Shown one piece after another: positions 57,850-64,000 of a stretch of 64,000 bases of DNA. A program made the position numbers and the translations under genes. The number at the start of each line of letters is the position of its first letter. The first letter of the stretch is position 1. Below the pieces are notes generated by a model that saw only the letters and a list, made by a program, of their open reading frames with translations, searched no databases and was not told the origin of the DNA. Origin of the DNA: Isoetes taiwanensis (lineage: Eukaryota; Streptophyta; Lycopodiopsida; Isoetales; Isoetaceae); assembly GCA_021234155.1 (NCBI GenBank), contig JAJEKV010000221.1, positions 498,001 through 562,000 on the forward strand, given 5' to 3'.

Positions 57850-58014
57850 CGTCGTTTCGAGGGGTCTACCTTGCCTCCTCGTCCCGAAGATATAGACTCC
57901 ATTACTTGCTTTATGACATTTAATGATCTTTTTAGATGCAAACAGAGGGGTATCCCCCTTGATTCCTGGCTGGCTGGAATAGCTATAGTCGTAAGGAATC
58001 TTCCTCCAGGTTAA
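57850..58014 (+). pseudogene. Second copy of the PRPE...NDL protein fragment
   Basis: LPPRPEDIDSITCFMTFNDL then FRCKQRGIPLDSW aligns with the 45227-45358 fragment (identical P, R, P, E, I, S, C, N, D, L, C, G positions). It ends at TAA 58012-58014. A possible splice donor CCAG|GTTAAT lies at the end. No Met close upstream is convincing. Confidence 0.4.
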
Positions 58015-58340
58015 TCGTGTTGTTATCCATCTTGTTTGGATTCCAGAACGCGGCGCCTATGAGCTTAATAGCATCACTCGACCACCTGCTCATGATGAGC
58101 CCGATTGTCAATGAACTGCTTCATTCATGTATGTTATGCCTTTTATATGAGTTATACATTCTATTACTAATATATTTCAGACATCCACTAGTTATAAGGA
58201 TGTAATATAAGTGATATATGCGATCCATCTATGTACCGCATATTTTCAATTTGCAGACACATTGTATGAGTAAAATGACTGAATATATCCACGGTGAAAA
58301 AATGATCCCTCCACTTCCCCAACCCAAATGCAGAACTGTT

Positions 58341-58427
58341 AATTTTGCATCATGGCGATGGTGCGAAACAGACTGTCCCACAAAATGCGGAATAGTCATT
58401 TTCGCACCGTGGCCATGGTCGACAATA
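58341..58427. repeat. Two further copies of the TTTCGCACCGTGGC palindrome
   Basis: 'aattttgcatcatggc/gatggtgcgaaa' and 'attttcgcaccgtggc/catggtcgacaata' are imperfect palindromes of the same family as 55487-55516, 3 kb away. Confidence 0.7.
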
Positions 58428-58601
58428 GTCAATAAATATACAACCTCAATAAATAGAAGAGCCAATGAATACACAACCTCAACACATATTTAAACAAGAA
58501 TTAATATAAGCATAAAGAAAGACAATAATTTAAAACACCCATATATTAATATCCGAGGTATGGTTACAAAAGGCTCCTACGGGAGACATCCATGGAAGTA
58601 T

Positions 58602-59088
58602 CTAGCTAAGGCATGGTCCCACCGGCCCCACGATAACGCCCCCTTCCTCAGGCACACTACAATGGACATTGTCCTTGAAGAGGCTAACTAAATGAGCCTC
58701 TGCTGCCTCTTGTAGTATATCCAAGGCCTCTGCTTGGATTCTGTTCACCTCCTCCTCCACTGGCGGAACATAATCCGGTGCGCTCTCCCTCCTCTCCTTC
58801 CTTGATTCTTTTCTCCTCTCAATAATGGCCTGCATCTCGTACCTCACCATTCTAGCAAAGGCAAGCTTGGGAATCGAGAGGGGGTGTGTGCTGCCAAGAT
58901 CTAATTTTCCGTAAAGCTTGGATGTGGGAGGAGCACCTTTTACCTTCTCGAGCCACTATATCTAATATTGGGCTCCCCTTCCTTCCGGCTTTAAGCTTAT
59001 TTTTAAGCTTGTCCGTCTCCCTGGCTGCATCTCTCTTAGCTTGTCTCCAACTAGGAACAAGCCTAGGAGGCTTTGTCAGCCGGATCTC
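58602..59088 (-). pseudogene. Histone H3-fold ORF resembling CENH3, frameshifted
   Basis: The minus strand reads a basic N-terminal stretch (KLKNKLKAGRKGSP), then QALRKIRSWQ, matching the H3 alpha-N helix (VALREIRKYQ). A frame change near 58890 leads to STHPLSIPKLAFARMVRYEM, matching H3 alpha-1. After about 30 charged residues (ERRKESRKERRES) comes RIQAEALDILQEAAEAHLVS, then LFKDNVHC, matching H3 alpha-2. The AEAL/LQEAAE wording is that of CENH3 rather than canonical H3. Loop 1 is about 20 residues longer than normal, and the final segment (VPEEGGVIVGPVGP) has lost the usual basic alpha-3 sequence. The frame opens after TAA at 59089-59091. A true start is not found. It is probably a decayed gene copy. 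An undetected intron at the frame change is possible. Confidence 0.5.
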
Positions 59089-59889
59089 TTAGTGGATTTA
59101 CGCTACGCGGGAAGGGGGCTTCACAAATGAGCTGTTCCACTAAAACTGGGCTTCCCACGATCATCCTTATCCTGCTGATCTTGCTGGTCCTGCTGATGTT
59201 GTTGTTCCATCTGATTCTGCTGATCTTGCTGCACTTGCAGATAGAGATGCATTCATGAAGAAAGCACGAGTACCTAAACTACATCCCTTATTCAAGTTAA
59301 CAAAAATGTACAAAATTGTGGCCTTTTGTCCATGTGAAAAGATATGAACCAAAAGACACTTATAAAAATACTGTACAAATACATGTATAAATCTATATCT
59401 CATTTGATGTGAGCAATGGTTTGACATTTATGATTGAGGTACTTGAAGGCTTGATTTGGAGATATTTAAATCTAATATATTAGAGCTGACCTTGTCATCT
59501 GTGATTTTTTTATTCTTATCTAGTTAGAAGTAAAATTCAGAAGTACTAACAGAATAAACTAAGCTTGTTTGTGGCTACAACTAATCTTTCATAAAATCAG
59601 CATATTGAATTACTACCCTGCTAGCCAAAGTTTATGAACTGTAAAAAACGTTGATATTTGTGATTGAGGATATTGTACTATTGAATATGTCAAAATTCAC
59701 AATTCAATGTTACCAGATCAGTCTTACCAGGAAGATGAAATCACTTCCGTCACCTTTCTGGATGTGTGTGCTAATTTGTGTCAAGACACATTGGTCCACA
59801 AGTACATCGAAGCCTCTGCACTTAATGAAGATAATATAGAATGCTCTTAGTTGCCTATCCATGTTTTGGTTTTATTTTTTATTTAGTTG
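59089..59889. other. Stretch without a recognisable gene
   Basis: Contains a CTGCTGATCTTG-type short repeat at 59165-59240 that would code for Gln/Asp-rich peptide on the minus strand, directly upstream of the H3-like ORF. It may be a lost first exon, but that is not supportable. Confidence 0.35.
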
Positions 59890-60074
59890 TTATGTTCTGT
59901 AAGGGGCTTGGTCCCTGTGTCTTCTTCTGTCCGGGCTTATGCCCTTTGTTTGCCCTTGGGTTGGGGTTTGAGTTCTAGTTTGGGCTTGTGCCCTTTGTAC
60001 TGTTTTGTCCCATAAGCTCAGAGAGCTTCCAGTGGATGTTAAAATTTTATCTTATCTTATCTTATCTTTATTAG
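59890..60074 (+). repeat. LINE 3' end with (TTATC)n tail
   Basis: 'gggcttatgccctttg'-type words followed by 'gtggatgttaaaattttatc' and four TTATC units. The layout equals that of the other pentanucleotide-tailed LINE ends, but with a different pentamer. Confidence 0.5.
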
Positions 60075-60525
60075 TATAATCTCATCATGAATATGCTAAA
60101 GAAGCAACGCTGCATCCTGAAATACTTTATTAAACGGATCTAATTCAAAAAATGTAGAAGGTAATAGTATGTTGTACCCCTTTGTGGCCTTGGGGAAGAT
60201 ATCGTAGATGTCATTTGGCCCTTGATATATAGAAGAGCTCAATAGATTGAGACCTTATAAAATGGATATTCTAACTATTCATTATATTGTAATATGAATA
60301 TCAAAGCAACTAAGCCTGGCATAAATTTGACGACCATTTTCATCTATAGGTCGTGGTGTGAGTAATATAATCCAAGGTGAGCCCGGCAGCCTCTATGAGG
60401 CAAATATTTTGAGCTTCTTTGTAAATTTTTTTAGAAACATATTTTTGCTTCAAGCCTTCAGTGAGATACAATTGAGACAGATGACTCTTCTTACTTCATA
60501 TGTATATTTGTACACTTTGACATCG

Positions 60526-60674
60526 CTCTTATTACTGTCATGGTTTTTCCCTTGAAAACCTTTTGGGATAGGATTTTTTTTAGCCCGGGCAGTAATAAGT
60601 TTGTTGCGCTCCCTTTTAGGTCCCATAGGCTAATTGGTCTCCATGGACAATAAATACTCTATTCTATTCTATTC
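60526..60674 (+). repeat. LINE B-type 3' end with (TATTC)n tail
   Basis: Homologous to 45345-45490: 'ttattactgtcatggttttt', 'cccataggctaattggtctc', 'catggacaataaa', then TATTC repeats. Confidence 0.65.
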
Positions 60675-61589
60675 AAAGATTAGAACATGTAAGGCATCAG
60701 AGGATCAAGATGACTCTTGATATTATTCATGAGCTTGTCATATGATTCTTGAAGCTGCAGGATACATCCGGCAACATGTTGCTCATATTCATATAATGCC
60801 CCTATCGGGAAGGCTGAGCATGATATTGAGCAACATGAGGGGTCGAGGTCCGAGATAGCTGGTGAGGGTCAGATGGACTGCCCTTGTCAGAGTGGTGGAA
60901 GGAAGAGATGGCGACGATCGGAAATTTTCTGGGAGGAGGAGATTTCCTAACTTCTTCCCGAACAACTAATGTGTTCATGGGTTGTAACGATTCTTCCATA
61001 AGTTCCTTGTTAGCCGTAATTTTTATAGGGGTATTACTAGAGGCATGAGAAGGGAAGGGCGGCTGATATGTGGAGATTGTACTAGGAGCCAGGAGGCATT
61101 GTTTAATGAGGGCCTAAAAATGAGCACCCATGGCGTAATCAATATTGGAGTCTGGTGCTTTTCAAAGCTTGTCAAGTTCTTCCAGTATGCGTTGAAACAT
61201 GAACTGAGGACTGATCCGAGTGGATGGCCACAATAGCTGTATTAAAAAATCCTAAACTCCTCTTATCCATATGTGGAAAAACAGTCAGACTTCCTGTATT
61301 TATATGAAATAGTTTATGCAAAAAAAGTTGGTGCCAACCTAAGGCCGGGTCACCTTCTATCTATTTGCCAACTTTTGAGCACTTTTGGGTGCCGATACCA
61401 GTTTGCTGAACCATTCCGGAACAAATATCATTTCAATGTGGGTTTAACTGGGGCAGACCTAGGTGCAGAACGAGTTGAAGCCATCTTTGGTGCAGATCGA
61501 TTTGGGGCTGGCGCTAAATCCTCCTTCTTCTCTCCCTTTCCTTCCCTTTTTGTGGATGATTCCCTTTCTTTTTTAATTTATTCAGTCCC
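60675..61589. other. Stretch without a recognisable gene
   Basis: Short frames on both strands (for example 60999-60802 minus, 61273-61596 plus) lack a known domain. It may be the body of the minus-strand LINE whose ORF1 begins at 62073, but no endonuclease or RT motif is found here. Confidence 0.35.
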
Positions 61590-62073
61590 CTGGTAAGAAG
61601 TACCCTGCATATATAATCAATTGGGTTCTTTTCACATCAATTCATGCATACCTTGGCATATCTCCGATTAGAAGTATATGTTGGTATCTATCAGATTTTT
61701 GCACTTCTCCAATTGCCTGTAGCAAATAAAAGCACTTCAGCGCGCTGACTTTGTCATCTTGTCTCACCATATCATTTTTATCACTCAGCACTCCCATTAT
61801 CTCCAGAAAATTGAGGCTGTAGCTGGCGTCATTCATCTCTTGTGGGTGATACAATCGGTCGCAGTGCAGGCAGTGTACCCTTCCACACGCTACACAAGAA
61901 TTCAGCCCCCTTTCCAGACACATACAAGATCCATTACACAGGCACCATGGCCCTACATCATCCAGTTCTTTGTTGAACGGCACTATCAAATTTCCTGGCA
62001 TACCAAATTTTCTCTTTTTGATCACTGGCCCGTCATCAGTTGCCTTGGCTACTCTTTTCCCCATGTCCATCAT
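61590..62073 (-). pseudogene. Second copy of LINE A-type Cys-rich ORF1
   Basis: From ATG 62073 the frame runs 143 codons to TGA at 61642-61644: MDMGKRVAKATDDG, GPWCLCNGSCMCLERGL, NSCVACGRVHCLHCDRLYH, then SLNFLEIMGVLSDKNDM. It aligns with 3399-3956 throughout. Beyond the stop the alignment resumes after a one-base shift with CEKNPIDYICRVLL, matching CCKKNPIEYTCRALL, so this copy also decayed. Here the Arg (CGA) and Gln (CAG) codons mutated to stops in the first copy are intact. Cys spacing indicates a zinc-binding domain of unknown name. Confidence 0.6.
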
Positions 62074-62460
62074 ACAGGCACCTTAATTTCCAGCCTTGCC
62101 TTGGTCGTTCACCTGCCTTCCCAGCTGCGCCTACTGCTTTCTCTCCTTCGTCTATCCCTTTATATCCTGTATTTATGCTTTAGGTTATCTGTCCCAATTC
62201 TCCCACTCTTGTCTCGTATACGCCTTCTTAAATGCTGGAAATCCTCATACGTCTGGATGATCTTTTACTTGATCCCTAGCTATTGCATGCAGGTATGGCA
62301 AGATAGCTATGGTAATAAAGATACATGGAAGCCATCAAGGTTGTAGATTTTGAAAATGAAGGCAATTTTAGAAAAAAAATCTGGAGGCTAAGTATCGTTG
62401 GCTTCCTTTAATAAATCCACAAGAATATTCAATCTGTTTTACTTCTTATGTATTCTGCTA

Positions 62461-63925
62461 GCCAATCAATAAAGGAAGAAAGGAAGGAAGGAAGTATATT
62501 TTAACGTCCACGAAGGCCAACTGGCCTATGAGACGGTCACAATACAATATATCAGATAGTATCCAAACATAAAAGAAAACCACAAAAGCCCTATACAATG
62601 TGTCCCTACCACTGGGACGAAAAAAACCCTCATGTGGGAGGAAAAACCCTTGTAGTAGGCATTCAAATTCCCTATTTGGGCACTCAAATTTCCTGTGCTG
62701 TGAGGGACTCTCTGACGGTGGAGACTTGCAGAATGTAGGACGCCAGACGTGCAACCATTAGCGAAGCCAGCAATTGATGAATTGCTATTTCAGAGCATCT
62801 GAGACCGGCATGAGCTGCTCGGATGTGTACATATGTCGGAGACTCCTGTAGAGCATGGTGTTCATCTTCTACTATCTGCATGTGGCAACACTGGCATAAT
62901 CTCTCATGCCAGGGGATTCTCTGCCCTCCATCCGTACCCCAGCGGCCTGTCTCAATTTTGAGATGGTGTGACCCTGTCCTCATTGCAGCTATGGCTCTCC
63001 GTTTCTTGGTAGAGATGTGTGCCTTCAAATATCGGTGTGGGCCATGTTCCAGCGACGGATTAACCTGCGTATGGTAGTGCTCTGTTTTGGGCTTCGCAAG
63101 AGTGAGCACATCCCACAGAGAGGCAACAAAGCGCTCATTCAAATGCAGCTCCTGTTCCTCGATATCCGGCATAGCCATAATTTGTTGATAGTCTATGGAC
63201 CATCTTGCGAACCACCCCTTACAATGCTCCTGCCACACTCTCTTCAGTCGTTGTGGCCCTTGTGCCAATATCAGAGCCCGGGGAGGGAGACGTTGTGCAT
63301 CCATTATGTCAACCTTATGGAAATACGCAAGGTGCCTGCTCATAACAGAATGCTGCAGGGGCCAAAAACCCGTCTCATACAGCAAAATCGGATAAGGCAC
63401 CGTGTCCTTGACACCTAGGCTGTATGTCAAGAAGGCCTTTTGTACCCTCTCTAGCCTATCCCAGGTGTTCTTGCTAATCACTGGACCTCAGACCTCTACC
63501 CCATAGAGCAATACTGGTTCAACGAGTGCTCTGAACAGGTGTGCTTTGCGTGCCCAATCGCAGAGATCTATTCTGTAACAGCTATTCTGCATTGCATACA
63601 GGGCTTTCCATCCTGCGCTGACCCTTCTTTCTACACAGTCATCCCATAGCATGTTAGCAGAAAAATCGATTCCCAGATACTTAAAGGTCCTTACAACATC
63701 CATCCTTTGTCCTCTGTAATAGAAGTCTGGGATATCATATTGCGCGGACAGGATTGCCAGCAGCTTGGTTTTATAGAAGCAACAACTCATACCTCTACAA
63801 TAGGCTCTAGATTCACGTACTCTATGATATGACTATCTTGTGCTTTGACAAGCCATTGATACACCACCATTCCTTGAACATATTCAAATGATATTCTAAA
63901 GATACAGATTGCATCATAACTTCAT
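62461..63925 (-). pseudogene. LINE family B, RT end and C-terminal domain, with 3' tail
   Basis: The minus strand reads YKTKLLAIL, FKYLGIDFSANMLW, AGWKALYAM, LVEPVLLYGVEV, then TGA (63488-63490) where CGA is expected, and continues GPVISKNTWDRLERVQKAFL to a zinc-knuckle region CQCCHMQIVEDEHHALQESP, in which the last Cys is replaced by Ser. The frame ends at about 62684. The 3' UTR shares 'cataggcc.gttgg', 'cgtggacgttaaaa' with the other LINE B tails, but ends in CTTCC repeats (62466-62490). The catalytic RT part would lie beyond the window. Confidence 0.8.
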
Positions 63926-64000
63926 AACTTGATACAGCCACCATCTTGATCTAAACATATGAGATTATGCCAGCAAAGTGTTGCTTTCTCGGAACGCCCT

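Overview
This window is plant nuclear DNA and consists mostly of transposable elements in various stages of decay. Two host genes are convincing. One is a six-exon gene for cytosolic ribosomal protein S14 (uS11), 13002-13829. The other is a long, intron-free GRAS transcription factor of the HAM/SCL6 class carrying a full-length miR171 complementary site, 49808-53020. The organism is a land plant with a repeat-rich genome. The very long HAM N-terminus and the unusual LINE content make me suspect a fern or gymnosperm rather than an angiosperm, but that is inference only.

Layout. 1-2200: 3' end of a Ty3/gypsy-like element (polypurine tract plus long terminal repeat). 3300-10197: a nearly complete but mutated LINE (family A) with a Cys-rich ORF1, a coiled-coil ORF, endonuclease, reverse transcriptase and C-terminal zinc knuckle, ending in a (TATTC)n tail. 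11139-11605: a small inverted-repeat element. 13002-13829: RPS14. 13830-20249: mostly unassignable, with short tandem duplications and a Helitron remnant ending at 19185. 20250-38027: a tandem array of a non-autonomous LTR element on the minus strand (four LTRs sharing three ~1.5-kb non-coding interiors). Its middle interior is split by an 11-kb segment holding a gypsy retrotransposon (23741-30761, minus strand, target-site duplication CGAGG) and an array of ~68-bp hairpins (31530-33175).

38028-40835: a 3'-lacking L1-type LINE. 43555-44940 and 62461-63925: two degraded copies of another LINE (family B). 45227-45358 and 57850-58014: two fragments of one unrecognised protein. 49808-53020: the HAM-type GRAS gene. 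53021-64000: palindromes, a tRNA-like SINE head, an interrupted histone-H3-fold ORF resembling CENH3 (58602-59088, minus), LINE tails, and a second copy of the LINE-A ORF1 (61590-62073, minus).

Most striking are the microhairpin array repeated in every interior of the tandem LTR element, the H3-like ORF with an enlarged loop 1, the ~68-bp hairpin array, a perfect 30-bp palindrome with five imperfect relatives nearby, and the LINE ORF1 Cys cluster shared by two copies. No search could be run. Family calls rest on motifs read by eye.
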